This document shows, piece after piece, positions 1-10,730 of a stretch of 64,000 bases of DNA. Every line of letters begins with the position of its first letter. The stretch's first letter is position 1. The notes under the pieces are model-generated. The model worked only from the letters and a program-made list of their open reading frames with translations. It was not told the DNA's origin and ran no database searches. The DNA comes from Bactericera cockerelli (taxonomy: Eukaryota > Arthropoda > Insecta > Hemiptera > Triozidae). The stretch covers positions 16,853,756-16,917,755 of the forward strand of contig CM044961.1 in NCBI GenBank assembly GCA_024516035.1. Direction: 5' to 3'. A program made the position numbers and the translations under genes.

Positions 1-33
1 TACTAGACTAGCGCGTTACCAGATTACCTAAGT

Positions 34-313
34 CGTATTTTTCTTTCTAACTAAAAAAAAATTCCTGGTTAGGTTTTTTCCAAATATTTCCATTTTATTC
101 CAAGGTCATTCGTGAAAGAAAAATGCGTTTGGATACTTTTAAAGATAAACAATGGACTTAACCTATAAAAGAACTGGAAGCAAGAATTTTCTACTTCCAC
201 TTTGGTTAACTTTGGAAGTGGAAATTTTTCCTCTTCCAAAAGAAAAATGACTTGATTCCAGTTTGGTTCATTTTATTCCCGTTTGGTTAACTTTGGTTAG
301 AAAGAAAAATACG
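34..313. mobile_element. Small MITE with 18-bp terminal inverted repeats
   Basis: The left end starts CGTATTTTTCTTTCTAAC and the right end is its exact reverse complement, so a 280-bp element with 18-bp TIRs is bounded here. The interior has no open frame and carries a smaller inverted pair around the TTTGGTTAACTTT core near 210. I could not identify a convincing target-site duplication, so the superfamily is unresolved. Confidence 0.6.
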
Positions 314-811
314 GCACTAGTCGACTACCGACCACCAATGGATGTATTTAGCACTTATATACGAGACAGCAAGCTGGTAGGTAGATTCTCTGAGGTCTTA
401 CTAGCGTGCCCCACCTGATAGACAAGTAGCTGTTGAATTATAACTTACCTACACCATACAACTACTCCGGATCAGAAGAACTGACGTAAACATCACTATA
501 CGTATCGCTAGCAGCTAGCACGCTCTCTGTACCCCGCAGCTTTGTTTATTAATTTTTGAAAAGCTGTGTGTGTAATGAACGCATTAGGTGTACTTGATTT
601 TAAACATACATAATAAGTTCTATCTACAACACAAGTTTCTTCATATACACACACACATACACACCAGCGGAGATCGTATGCTGAATGCACTAGTTTGTTT
701 ACCTTTTAGTCACTGAGGTTGAGCATTTTCAATCACAAAATCATGTGGATTGTTAATTTGGTACTCCGGATTCATACTCATAAATACGTATAAAAATATA
801 ATGCTATTTAC
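314..811. other. Intergenic, short CA microsatellite
   Basis: No gene is visible. A short (CA)n tract lies at about 645-665. A possible minus-strand splice donor (GTAAGT) sits at about 441-446, after a slightly GC-richer stretch, but nothing supports a complete exon. Confidence 0.5.
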
Positions 812-1060
812 CTTGGCCTAGCGGTAGCATGCTCGTCTTGCACTCCAGATGACGCGGGTTTGAATTTTAGCGAAGTCGGAATTTTTTTGGTTTTGTACTT
901 TGGTGGATGTCGGGACAATAGGGGTAGTTTCAGATTGGGTAACGAACAGTGGCGGCATTACGAGATTGATACTGGAATATGACACTGGCCCTTTCTATAG
1001 AATGTCACAAAAGATCTATTTAAGGTCGCAGTGACAAAGAGCTTTCGTAGCCTACCTTTA
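812..1060 (+). mobile_element. tRNA-derived SINE, degenerate
   Basis: A pol III A-box-like TGGCCTAGCGG (about 816) and a B-box-like GGGTTTGAATTTTAG (about 857) sit at tRNA-like spacing, followed by a non-tRNA body. The arms do not fold into a full tRNA. The 3' limit is estimated from loss of recognisable body and is uncertain. Confidence 0.5.
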
Positions 1061-1749
1061 CCAATATGATGGTTTCAGTTGGTTGGAGGTATGCATTAGC
1101 GTTAGTTCTCAAAATGTCGATGTCGATGTCAAAATGTCGATCACAAATCACTATCTTTTTATATCTCCTTAAAATATTTATGCCTAACTCAGATAAGTTG
1201 AAGTTACTGAGAGTCGCTGGGTATTTTTTTCATAAAAATTTCGTAATCAGGATAAATTATGAGTGGGTACCTTTTAAAAACTAGTTGCACCCTGTATTTA
1301 CTTATGTACCGTCCTATGTACACTGTGTACAGCTACCCATATTAATTTTATAAATATTAATAGAATATCGATGATATTTCATGTGAGGTCATGAAAGAGA
1401 ATATTTTGCACATCAAATACATTTTTGCAAAACCAGTTGTAGAGGCCCGTTTTGAATTTGCAACTCAATATTTAGAAACCGTTAGGCTGAAATTAACCTT
1501 ACTCAGCAACATGTTTTGCAGATGGCAAAGTTGAAATTTTTTGGTCGAACGAAAAAAAAAAATCAGAAGACAATTTGATTTTTGCCACGGCTAATCTCTG
1601 TTATTTTCATGGTCGATGCAGCTTAACTTATGTGATTCATAGAGATTTGGAGGTCTGATCTGAGATCAATTTGCAATCCTAATTGAGTTTTAAAATGTGG
1701 GTAGTTAATCCTTAGACTTCAGGTTACCTTTAAATGACGAAATTCCAAA

Positions 1750-1751
<2 letters not shown>
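1061..1751. other. Intergenic sequence
   Basis: AT-rich sequence with short ATGTCG repeats near 1116-1140. I see no gene or repeat family. Confidence 0.5.
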
Positions 1752-1785
<34 letters not shown>

Positions 1786-1824
1786 GTGCTTTAACTTCAG
1801 TGGTCATTCGCACCGTTTCCAAGT

Positions 1825-4800
1825 TTAGATTTTTCTAAATAAACGGGTTCTCTTAAGGTATAGCATTAGAGAATCTATCCCGTTTTTATCATCCTCAAGA
1901 GAAGGAGGAGTAGATAGGGATGTTCGAATAGGGGTGAGTACAGGACATACCAAGATGTGTACAACTGTGAGTTGAACTCCACATTCACAGTCAGGGGGAT
2001 TTTCTCTTCGGAATAAATGGCCATGAGTTAATAAAGTATGTCCAATACGCATTCTAGTCAAGATTACTTCTTCTTTTCTATTCGATCTGTGGCTAGACTG
2101 CCAAACACCTATGTTGGGTTTAATTCTTTTTAACTTATTATTCGGATCAATAGAATTCCAGTATTTCTTCAAATTATCTTGTATTAGGCTTATAATATGT
2201 GGTTTTATATCATCAGGAGCGCAAAGGTTCCTTTGAGAAGGATGAGTAGGACGGGAGGCCGCTCTGTCAACCATCTCATTGCCTTCAATACCGCAATGCG
2301 AAGGGCACCACATGAAGGAGATATCTAATCCTTTGAGTGTGAGCTCTTTCCACAAGTCATGTAGTTTTGAAACTATAGGGTGAATATATAACATATTTCC
2401 AAGTGCAGTTAGAGCACTAAGAGAATCACTGATGATCAAAAATCTAGTAGATGGGGTAGAAAAATCATTGTTTTCAGAGATATTTTCCAAACAAAGCAAT
2501 ATGCCAATAAGCTCTGCAGAAAATATACTATTTATACTACTCAATGAGCTGGAATGAACACTACCATCAATGCTGAAGGCGCAACTAGTAGACTCAGATG
2601 ATTTTGAGCCATCAGTGAAACAAAGAGTATGGTCTTGAAATTTAGAATGTATAATATCATTAAACAACACACGGAACTGAATAGGGCAAGTTATTGATTT
2701 TTTATGGGCAGATAGAGATAAATCTATTTCAGGCATGTGATGAGACCAAGGTGGCAAACAGGGATTATATGGGGCAATATTGTTCTGCACCAGTGTGGAG
2801 TGAAATTCACTAATTAATTTGTAACGAACTGTTAAAGGTACAGGTTTTTTCCCAAAATTGTCAACTGAAAAATTATTGTTCAAAAAAAGTTTATGCATTG
2901 GGTTAAGAGGTGAAGCAAATATTTTTGTCACATATTTCATTAATAATTTATCTCGTCTAATAGAAAGAGGGGGTATACTTGATTCAATGTATAGACTAGG
3001 CACAGGACTGGTGCGTAAAGCACCTGTAACTAGTCGTATACCTGCATGGTGAACCGGATTAAGCTTTGCAAGCAGATGATCCTTAGCACTGCCATAAATT
3101 GTACAGCCGTAATCAAAAATGGGTAAGACGTAGGCACAGTAAAACTTATGAAGTGTAGCTCTAGACAGACCCCATTTTGAATTACACACTATTTTCAACG
3201 GATTTAAAGATGAAAGAGCACGAGATTTGACATAATCAATATGATTATTCCATCTTAGTTTCGAGTCCCAAACTAATCCTAAGAATTTTGTTTTATCTAG
3301 AAAACACAGTCTCTGACCAGCATAGTATAGCGTGATCGGGTCTATCCGCCTACGCCTGCTAAATCTAATACATACAGACTTCTGAGGATCTGTTGAAAAA
3401 GTAATACCATTAAGGTTGGCCCAACTCTCTAGGTCATTAAGAGTGGTTTGGAGAATGTTCTGCATGCTGTCTATATCCTTCCCTTTAATACATATTAGCA
3501 GGTCGTCAATGAATAATAGACTTCGTACTGGGAGTTTAATAACAGACAGCATTTCATTAAGGAAGACTACAAAAAGGAGAGGCGATAGGCTGGATCCTTG
3601 AACTATACCGTTAGTTAATGTATGAGGGTTCGATACCACACCATTACATTTTACAGAGATAACCCTATTAGAAAGGAAGCTCCAGAGGTAACGGAGGATA
3701 AAACCATCGATTCCTAGTGACATGAGGTTCTTGATTATTTTATATCTCCATGTACAGTCGAACGCCTTTTGGATGTCTAAAAACAGGGCCATTGTACATT
3801 CATTTTTTGCAAAACCAGTGGCGACTACATGTTCTAAGTAAGCCAAATTATCAACAGTAGAACGTTTGCATCGTCCACCACTTTGAAATTGATTTAATAA
3901 TTTCTGTTTTTCAAGGAAATAAGAGAGACGTTTGTTCACAATTTTTTCTAATAATTTGCTACAACAGTTTATCAGAGATATTGGACGGTAATTTGAAGCC
4001 ACCAGTCTATCTTTACCTGGCTTGAGCAACGGTAAAATTAAAGATTTGCTCCAGGATGTAGGGAAGTCACCTGACACCCAAATATAATTAAAAATATCCA
4101 AAATTTTCTGAAGCGCGGCGTTGGGCAAATTCTTTAAAAAAATATAAGAGACACCGTCAGGTCCAGATGCTTTTGATGTTGACGTTTTCAGTGCAAGTAG
4201 AAGTTCATGGAACTCGATTGGGGAGTTATAAGTATCCACTCTACTGAATGAAAATGTTATAGGGCTTTTCTCACAATTCTTTTTATGTTCAAGAAAAGAT
4301 GGAGTATAATTACTGTCGGATGATACACAGGAAAAATGAGAAGCAAGCATATTAGCAATATTTGGGGGATCAAACACGAGGTTAGACGGGTTATTATTGT
4401 CTTGTAAGGCACTAATATGTCTAGGGACATATTTTCCTCTCAGTTTATTCATCTTGAAAAACATTTCTGCAGAAGAAGTTGACTGGTCTATTGATGATAC
4501 AAAATCAGTCCAACCTACCCTTTTTTTTAATTTTACCGTACGACGAGCAATTGCTCGGGCTTTTTGAAATTCTATCTTATTTTCAATGGAGGGGTTTCTT
4601 TTTAAGGTTCTCAAACATTTACGTCTTTTCCTAATTACCTTTTTAACATCTTCATCCCACCAAGGAACAGATGTTTTATTTGTTGAAATTTTTTTCAATG
4701 GGATCGCAGCTTTCGCAGCACTCAAAATGTTGCTATTCATTGAATCAATGATTGAGTCAATGTTAATGATATTATCCGGGAAAGAATTAAAATTAATAAA

Positions 4801-5559
4801 GTTGAAATTTATTTTTGATTGAAATAGTTCCCAATTAGCTTTTTCATAATTCCATATTTCAAAATTATTGGATGATAGAGAGGGGTTACTTATACCCTGA
4901 AGAGATAAAACAATGGGGTAGTGATCTGAGTTATGGAGATCTTCAGTAATTTCCCAATCAATATCCAGAAATAAAGAAGTAGAACATAATGATAGGTCAA
5001 TGGCAGAGTGAGATAAATACGATAAATTGTAATGGGTTGGAGAACCATTATTTAGAAGGTTAACATCATTATTTAATAGTAAAAAGTTTTCGATCTCTTT
5101 TCCTTTAAAATCATTATTTGTATCACCCCATAAAGTACTGTGTGCGTTGAAATCGCCAACAATTAAAAATGGGGATGTTAACTGTCTCTTAATGTCCGTG
5201 AGATCAGCTTCAAAATATTGAACATTCGGAGGAAAGTAAACATTACAAATGCTCAAAAGTTGTGATAGACCAGGGACCTTAACTTGTACAACTATACATT
5301 GAAAAGGGCAGTTGATAGTAACATTTTTTGAGAAGCAGGAGTTATGCACAAAAGTACAAACTCCGCCACATGCAATACTCCCGCCATTGAAGTCGTATCT
5401 ATGGAGGTCATAATTTTTAAGACAGGGATTATAAGCAGGTGACAGATGTGTTTCCTGAATACAAATAATAATTGGATTTAAATCTTTTATTAAACATTTT
5501 AAATCATCTAAATGTACAGACAGACCATTGACATTCCACTGTATGATAGTGTTGTTCAT
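1825..5559 (-). CDS. LINE ORF2: endonuclease-reverse transcriptase-RNase H
   Basis: The 1244-residue polyprotein does target-primed reverse transcription. Residues 1-220 are an APE-type endonuclease: QWNVNG near 8, the catalytic-type Glu in QETH (E36), GDFNAH (135-140) and SDH (211-213). The reverse transcriptase spans about 450-760, with RPISLI (525-530), the first catalytic Asp in FLDIQKAFD (593-601) and FIDD (693-696) in the YxDD position. RNase H covers about 978-1105, with D983 in FTDGS, E1016 in AEL, D1045 in SDS and D1098 in EMVDRA, so all four acidic positions are present. A C-terminal CxC-H-C knuckle (C1191, C1193, H1201, C1205) is usual for this group. No stop or frameshift breaks it. 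The start is the first Met, directly before the endonuclease motif. Confidence 0.93.
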   Translation of the reverse strand: MNNTIIQWNVNGLSVHLDDLKCLIKDLNPIIICIQETHLSPAYNPCLKNYDLHRYDFNGGSIACGGVCTFVHNSCFSKNVTINCPFQCIVVQVKVPGLSQLLSICNVYFPPNVQYFEADLTDIKRQLTSPFLIVGDFNAHSTLWGDTNNDFKGKEIENFLLLNNDVNLLNNGSPTHYNLSYLSHSAIDLSLCSTSLFLDIDWEITEDLHNSDHYPIVLSLQGISNPSLSSNNFEIWNYEKANWELFQSKINFNFINFNSFPDNIINIDSIIDSMNSNILSAAKAAIPLKKISTNKTSVPWWDEDVKKVIRKRRKCLRTLKRNPSIENKIEFQKARAIARRTVKLKKRVGWTDFVSSIDQSTSSAEMFFKMNKLRGKYVPRHISALQDNNNPSNLVFDPPNIANMLASHFSCVSSDSNYTPSFLEHKKNCEKSPITFSFSRVDTYNSPIEFHELLLALKTSTSKASGPDGVSYIFLKNLPNAALQKILDIFNYIWVSGDFPTSWSKSLILPLLKPGKDRLVASNYRPISLINCCSKLLEKIVNKRLSYFLEKQKLLNQFQSGGRCKRSTVDNLAYLEHVVATGFAKNECTMALFLDIQKAFDCTWRYKIIKNLMSLGIDGFILRYLWSFLSNRVISVKCNGVVSNPHTLTNGIVQGSSLSPLLFVVFLNEMLSVIKLPVRSLLFIDDLLICIKGKDIDSMQNILQTTLNDLESWANLNGITFSTDPQKSVCIRFSRRRRIDPITLYYAGQRLCFLDKTKFLGLVWDSKLRWNNHIDYVKSRALSSLNPLKIVCNSKWGLSRATLHKFYCAYVLPIFDYGCTIYGSAKDHLLAKLNPVHHAGIRLVTGALRTSPVPSLYIESSIPPLSIRRDKLLMKYVTKIFASPLNPMHKLFLNNNFSVDNFGKKPVPLTVRYKLISEFHSTLVQNNIAPYNPCLPPWSHHMPEIDLSLSAHKKSITCPIQFRVLFNDIIHSKFQDHTLCFTDGSKSSESTSCAFSIDGSVHSSSLSSINSIFSAELIGILLCLENISENNDFSTPSTRFLIISDSLSALTALGNMLYIHPIVSKLHDLWKELTLKGLDISFMWCPSHCGIEGNEMVDRAASRPTHPSQRNLCAPDDIKPHIISLIQDNLKKYWNSIDPNNKLKRIKPNIGVWQSSHRSNRKEEVILTRMRIGHTLLTHGHLFRRENPPDCECGVQLTVVHILVCPVLTPIRTSLSTPPSLEDDKNGIDSLMLYLKRTRLFRKI

Positions 5560-6256
5560 AATAGCAATAGTAATTAATAATAAACAATAAAATAAAATTG
5601 AAATGACTTATTAAAGGATGTCAGTGTCCAAAGTAAAAGTAACGGAAAAAAAAATAATAATAAAAAATAATAAAATAAAAAAATATAAAAAAAACACTCT
5701 TGATAACCTACTTATTAAGAGTAAACAAAAACACGAGTATACACATACAACAAATAAAAATAGTACATAATGTTTTTATACATTGGTCATGTCTCAGCCG
5801 ATCAAGCCAGACCTTTGTGAAGAGCAGAGTACAATTTTTGAGCTTTCCTGGCTCGCCGATCATATCTGATGCACGCAGGAATCTGACGATCTCCGTATAG
5901 AGCAGAGTACAATTTTTGAGTTTTCCAGTCTCGCCGATTGTATCTGATATACGATAACTGAGACTGAAACCGAAATAGAACTTCATGGAGCAGATTAACA
6001 TTTAAGAGCTTTTATGGCTCACCAATCATATTGGTTATTATATATATTATTAGACAAACATTCAATTTATGGGCTTTGGCAGAAGAAACATAAAAGGCAC
6101 TGTATAAATTGTATAATGAAATACACATAGATTCGTAATACATGTTTTACATAGGCTCAATAGAAATAACATAATAAAGAATAGAGGTTTGAAATCAAGA
6201 GTGGATTTTTTATAAGGAACATAAAAGGATATTACAGGACAAGGATGAACAGGGGG

Positions 6257-6299
<43 letters not shown>

Positions 6300-6301
6300 A
6301 T
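5560..6301 (-). repeat. LINE inter-ORF spacer with three repeats of about 78 bp
   Basis: Between the two ORFs lies an unusual spacer of about 740 bp. A block beginning AGAGCAGAGTACAATTTTTG at 5821 recurs at 5899, a 78-bp period, and a degenerate third copy starts near 5988. Because 78 is 26 codons, a 97-codon minus-strand frame (5708-6001) carries the repeat in register as KLKNCTLL twice. I do not know whether that frame is translated. The spacer also holds AT-rich runs at 5640-5700 and a 40-base A tract at 6257-6296. Confidence 0.7.
6257..6296 (-). repeat. T40 tract (sense) directly after ORF1 stop
   Basis: Forty A on the plus strand read as T40 in the LINE sense, six bases after the ORF1 stop codon. 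The stop overlaps a following ATG (TAAATG). The tract could be part of the LINE, or the tail of a small plus-strand insertion; no flanking duplication was found to support the latter. Confidence 0.8.
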
Positions 6302-7708
6302 TTAAATTTTAGGAGTGATGGATTGGGAAGAAGAACGAGTGGTATCATTGGAAGGAACATCGAGGGGCTGATTACTAATAATACCTGTTCTCACAGATTT
6401 AGCCAAATTTTTGAATTTGTTTTTTAGTTTTGGTTCAAGACTCGCATCGGTACTTAACTTTTCGAAAAGAGAAGCCACTTCATTGGGATTTTCATCAAAA
6501 GAGCTAGATATGACTTCAACTTTTTTAATAGGATTTTTATTTTTCAAACTTTCCATCAATCTGATAAATACAGTTGGGTCCATGATCACATCATATTTGG
6601 CTAGTAAAGGAATGACGGGGGAGAGTTCAGTATTCTGATCTGTGCACACCTTTTTATCAACACAGGAAGCATCGGGTGAGGAATCACACGCTCGCTTTTT
6701 AATTTTGACATCCCCACCACTAGTGTCCATGGACTCATTTGGTACCAAATTATTATGTTCTACTTCATTACCTGATCCAGAAATAATAGGTGAAATAGTT
6801 GAAATTTCAGTGGGGGTAACGATATTATCGACAGGTTTAGCTGTCAACAAAGGGAACTCCTCACGCTGGGGGGGAGGGGCTGGTGAAGCAAAGGATGGCA
6901 TAAAAGCATCCACCGAGGAAGAAGTATTCGCAAGAGGGGGGGTAAAGATAATAGGTTCCTCACTAGGTTTAAAGGAACTTGGATTACTGCTCAGGGCTTC
7001 GAGCAGCCTATCCTGCGCGGGGGTCTTGGGTTGAGCTTGCTCCTCATTTGCCTGTGGACAGTTACGAGACAGGTGACCCTCCGCGTGGCAGCGGAAACAT
7101 TTCACTTTGTCAATGAGGGTGAAAATTTTATAGTTCTTGTCATCATAGAAAACATTAAAAAAGTTTGGAATTTTTTCCACGTCATCAACGAAAACCATGC
7201 GACGGTAGCCTATGATATGACTAAAACGACCATTGCGGATACCAAGGCTAACAAATCTCATAGGTGAAACCACTTTTACATGTTTCGATAGTTCTTCTAT
7301 CAGAAGTGCATCAGGAATATCGGGGTCTACATTCATTAAGAAAATGCGATGACCATGATCTACAAGCCTTCTTAATATGAATGCTTTCCCATTAATAACA
7401 ATTTGAGGGTGAGTCTCAAATAATTTAGTAACCTCATACTCATTAGAGAGGTGAATTTTAACAACTCCGTTGTTCTTACCAGCAAAGATGATGTTTTTAT
7501 CACCCACAATATCTCCTATAGAACACAGGTAATCATCCATAGTTACATCGGGGTCGAACGGAAGAGTAAAACCACACTTTTTAGACAAATAAAGGTTGTC
7601 GACCTGGGGGGTGGGACTCTTATTAAAACCTGGCCGAGGAATGTAACTGATACGAGACGAAACAGGAAGGTTTTTCATTAATGCATTGGAAAACATCATG
7701 ATGAACAC
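6302..7708 (-). CDS. LINE ORF1: CCHC zinc-knuckle nucleic-acid-binding protein
   Basis: This 468-residue protein is expected to coat element RNA and help form the transposition complex. Residues 40-195 look like a compact alpha/beta region of the RRM-like kind seen in many LINE ORF1 proteins; this is inferred from pattern, not modelled. A zinc knuckle C204-x2-C207-x4-H212-x4-C217 follows. The rest is Pro/Ser-rich and low in order, with a short basic KIKKRACD-type patch near 335 and a Lys-rich C-terminus. The frame is unbroken. The Met used gives an N-terminus MFIMMFS; a second Met five codons in is equally possible. Confidence 0.88.
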   Translation of the reverse strand: MFIMMFSNALMKNLPVSSRISYIPRPGFNKSPTPQVDNLYLSKKCGFTLPFDPDVTMDDYLCSIGDIVGDKNIIFAGKNNGVVKIHLSNEYEVTKLFETHPQIVINGKAFILRRLVDHGHRIFLMNVDPDIPDALLIEELSKHVKVVSPMRFVSLGIRNGRFSHIIGYRRMVFVDDVEKIPNFFNVFYDDKNYKIFTLIDKVKCFRCHAEGHLSRNCPQANEEQAQPKTPAQDRLLEALSSNPSSFKPSEEPIIFTPPLANTSSSVDAFMPSFASPAPPPQREEFPLLTAKPVDNIVTPTEISTISPIISGSGNEVEHNNLVPNESMDTSGGDVKIKKRACDSSPDASCVDKKVCTDQNTELSPVIPLLAKYDVIMDPTVFIRLMESLKNKNPIKKVEVISSSFDENPNEVASLFEKLSTDASLEPKLKNKFKNLAKSVRTGIISNQPLDVPSNDTTRSSSQSITPKI

Positions 7709-7895
7709 TAAAAAGAAATCAAACTAAAAACACTCGTATTTAGAGAAATATTTTAACCAGAGAAAGAATCTCGAAATGTAAACAGAAAAGTTAATTATCA
7801 AGGGAAAATAGCGAAAATTTAACAAAATTCATTGGCCTGAAAACGTAATTTAATAGAGCGAAAAACGAACAGCACAGCCTGAAATAAACAAATCT

Positions 7896-7909
7896 GTTAC
7901 CATGGTGAC
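7896..7909. promoter_or_regulatory. X-box-like palindrome in LINE 5' leader
   Basis: GTTACCATGGTGAC is close to the RFX X-box (GTNRCC, short spacer, RGYAAC), though its right half is GGTGAC rather than RGYAAC. It lies about 190 bp upstream of ORF1 in the leader, where LINE internal promoters reside. A functional role is inference only. Confidence 0.3.
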
Positions 7910-7950
7910 GTTGTAGAAAGATGAATCTAAATGAATGGTAAAAAACGGTA

Positions 7951-8682
7951 AATACAGGTATTAATCAAGTCAAAGGATACAAACGGACGTCATAATCTTC
8001 AAGAGGGGGTCTTATTAGGTCACTATGCAAAAAATCACAGAAAATGAATCACTAAATTCACACAAAAAAATTGATTTTTAGGGAGAGGAAAAAAGCACTG
8101 TAACTGAAACGAAAGCTAAACTGGGAATGTTCCTAATCTTTTATTTTAAGAAATAAACAAGAATCCTATCTATCTGACAAATGCTCTGAAATCTGTAATA
8201 GAGTACTCTTGGGCAATTGTTTAACCTTAGCAACTTTATACATAAATATTATATAACTTTTAGGATTAAATTCAGTGAATGAAGTATTATTAGTAGAAGT
8301 ACAGTTTTTGTGGTAACCAGATTTTTTCACATTACTCTCTGATCCGGTTCTAAGTTACCACAAAGATTAATGTTCGTATAATCCGTGATATTAATTTTTA
8401 TGGCTCATGCCAAAGCTATCATCACTCTAAAGCTTATACTTATTCAACTAAGGCAGTGGCTATTATACCATCAGTAGCAATTTGCAGTCTGGTTTAAAAA
8501 AAGAGCTAGTCTAGTTGGCTCAGAAGAAAAGTATTTCTTTTTTTCGATCTATATAGGTTGCAGGTTCGATTACTGCTCTAGGCAAATATTTCTGATTGAA
8601 TATGTATATTTTTTCGCCAATGGGGGAAAAATAGACAGGATCAATGAACATAGAGAGTTCTCAAGAGTAGTACAATTATAAA
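7951..8682. other. Intergenic with 11-bp inverted repeat
   Basis: No gene seen. TTTGTGGTAAC at 8307-8317 is repeated inverted at 8354-8364 with a 36-nt loop, possibly a relic of a tiny MITE. Confidence 0.5.
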
Positions 8683-8696
8683 TATTGAGTGTTTCT

Positions 8697-8831
8697 ACCG
8701 ACCTCAGTAGCTTGATCGATAGGGCGGCGGACTTGTAACCTGGAGGTCGGTGGTTCAAGTCCCGGTTTCAGCGTGGATTTAGTAAAGCTAGTTGTGACAT
8801 CACAAAAGTGATTAACACAAATATGATAACT
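8697..8831 (+). mobile_element. tRNA-derived SINE (family A) with 14-bp target duplication
   Basis: The head contains an A-box region (TAGCTTGATCGATAGGG) and a perfect B-box GGTTCAAGTCC; the would-be anticodon loop CTTGTAA suggests a tRNA-Thr(TGT)-like ancestor. The 14-bp sequence TATTGAGTGTTTCT lies directly before (8683-8696) and after (8832-8845), which is a clean target-site duplication and fixes both ends. A second copy is at 56542-56695 on the minus strand. The body ends ATATGATAAC in both copies, defining the family's 3' end. Confidence 0.9.
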
Positions 8832-8845
8832 TATTGAGTGTTTCT

Positions 8846-10639
8846 TGATAGGGAAATACTGGTGGTCAAGTTGACTGGGTCAATGTCTACCATCAAAGTA
8901 ATCACATTATTGATGTACAAGAAAATGTAAGAAGACGTGTCTTCGTAGTTGTATCTTTTATAAATAAGTCAAAATACCATAGATATAAGTCCAAGTGGTA
9001 CTCCATTTAATCTGTCACCTGATGCCACCTAGTCCCACTACGCCTACAGTTCATTGACCCTGACCCTTCCTCAGAACCTCTTTCATAACTATCCGACACT
9101 TATGGGAACCAAGACCATCAGATGACAGCAAAATAACTTGCCAATCAGTATTGTCCATCAGGTAAACGTCATCTCCGCTGATTTTGAACTCTGTTTTGAA
9201 ATAATAAACAGTTGGGTAACTTCGACCCCAGTCTAAAAGTAGACAGGTCATTTTGACCCCATCTCAAATTAAGAACAATTTGAAAGACATAGATGAGTTA
9301 CTTCACAATGTTACCACAATTCAAGTTCTTTGTAGTTCGGTAAAAAACTGAGTGCTGAGTCCAGTCAAAAAGTTCAATTGAAGATTTGAAACACTGGACA
9401 AGTTCAGCAAAGAATTGAATCGATAGATGTGATGAACCCATAACTGAATGCATAATTAATAGTGGATACTACTGGGCTGTTTTTGAAATCACTTCAGTGT
9501 AATTATAAGTGCAAAGTGTACAATAGTGTTCTTAAATCTTAATCTTTTGTTCCATTTCCTAAAACTTTCAACAGAAGAAAAAAGACATAAATTTATTTAG
9601 TTGCCCTAGAAGTAAGAGGAATGTAAAACATAGAACAAAAGAGATACATCCAGTCACACATTATTGTTACAGGAGGAATACAAACCCATAGAAAGATCAG
9701 TAGATACTTAGATATGTATGTAGTGATAAGAGCGCAAGCTTTTTAACCAATTAAGCTGGCGAAAACATCACTTTGTTTCTTCTAACCGATGAAAAACTGG
9801 ACTTCTAGCTAAATATACAATTACACATACAAGTCCAGAGTTATTTAAAAGAATGTCACCTTAGTCAGCTGCTGGCTGTAAATGGCCTACAGTTAATTTT
9901 AATGGGGAATACCTATAGAAACGATCTTTAATCAGGATATAACGTATCCATAACGGAGGAATTTGTTCTACACATTATGTATACTTCATTTTATATACAC
10001 CTAGGAAGTTCCAGTAGTCCTAGTTATATGTATACCCACACTATTGGAACTTAATACTCTGCTGATATTGACCATAGAGCTTTGATAAAAACCAGTTGTT
10101 AAAGTTGAACAACCTGAGACGACCTTGGACGTAATCATTGTTAAGAGACATTTTTGTCTTCTATCCTCATTAGGGAACACAGGAATACAATCAATTAGGT
10201 TTGTTAAGAACATTTTGATGATGCCATCCAGATTATTTAATGAATATCGCAAGATACCAACATAAGAAGAAGTTACCGTGGGATAACATCTTTTCTTTGA
10301 AATTTCAACATCAAAAGAAGGAGACTATTTTAAAAAGAAAAAATGCAAATACCTTCCGAAAGTTTCGTGTGACCCAACACCTAACTACATAATATGTATG
10401 TACAATTGTACACAGAAAGTACTCTGTCTCTCCTACAAATTTCAGCATTGTTGGACCATTTATCCCAAAGTCGACACCCCACTGAGTGCAGCATTATGTG
10501 TCGCAACGTTGCCCAACGTTTCACGTTCCTCTCTTCCCTTAGGATCAAAATAATGAAATCGAGACCCACTGACTTCGCAAGGCTTTGCAACACTTCCCAT
10601 TTAAAATTCGAGACCAAATGTCGCGCAACGTTGCGAGAC
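8846..10639. other. Intergenic sequence with GCAACGTTGC palindromes
   Basis: No gene is supported. The palindrome GCAACGTTGC occurs at 10503-10512 and again, extended, at 10624-10635. Several short open frames here lack any recognisable domain. Confidence 0.5.
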
Positions 10640-10730
10640 AAAAAGTGGAATCCCGGGCTAAACAAGACCTTCGTCTGAATCCCCAGGTCTTGAGTTTGAC
10701 TCCCGTCCGCGGCTAATAACATCTCACCCA
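10640..10730 (+). mobile_element. tRNA-like SINE head, degenerate
   Basis: A B-box-like GAGTTTGACTCCCG near 10695, with a weak A-box-like segment about 50 bases upstream, resembles the other tRNA-derived heads in the window. Limits are approximate. Confidence 0.4.

Larger units (their letters stand above)
1752..7950 (-). mobile_element. Near full-length I-type LINE (non-LTR retrotransposon)
   Basis: The order on the minus strand is 5' leader, ORF1 (CCHC nucleic-acid-binding protein), a spacer of about 740 bp, ORF2 (AP-endonuclease, RT, RNase H), a very short 3' UTR and a 27-nt poly(A) tail that reads as T at 1752-1778. APE plus RT plus RNase H is the layout of the I group (I, Nimb, Loa and relatives). 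Both ORFs are open from end to end, so the copy may be young. The 5' end is estimated only; I found no target-site duplication matching the sequence left of the tail. Confidence 0.85.

Noticed and set aside
2858..4822. Plus-strand frames inside 1825-5559
   Set aside because: Antisense shadows of LINE ORF2.
6245..6427. Poly-Lys frame on the plus strand
   Set aside because: A product of the A40 tract, antisense to the LINE.
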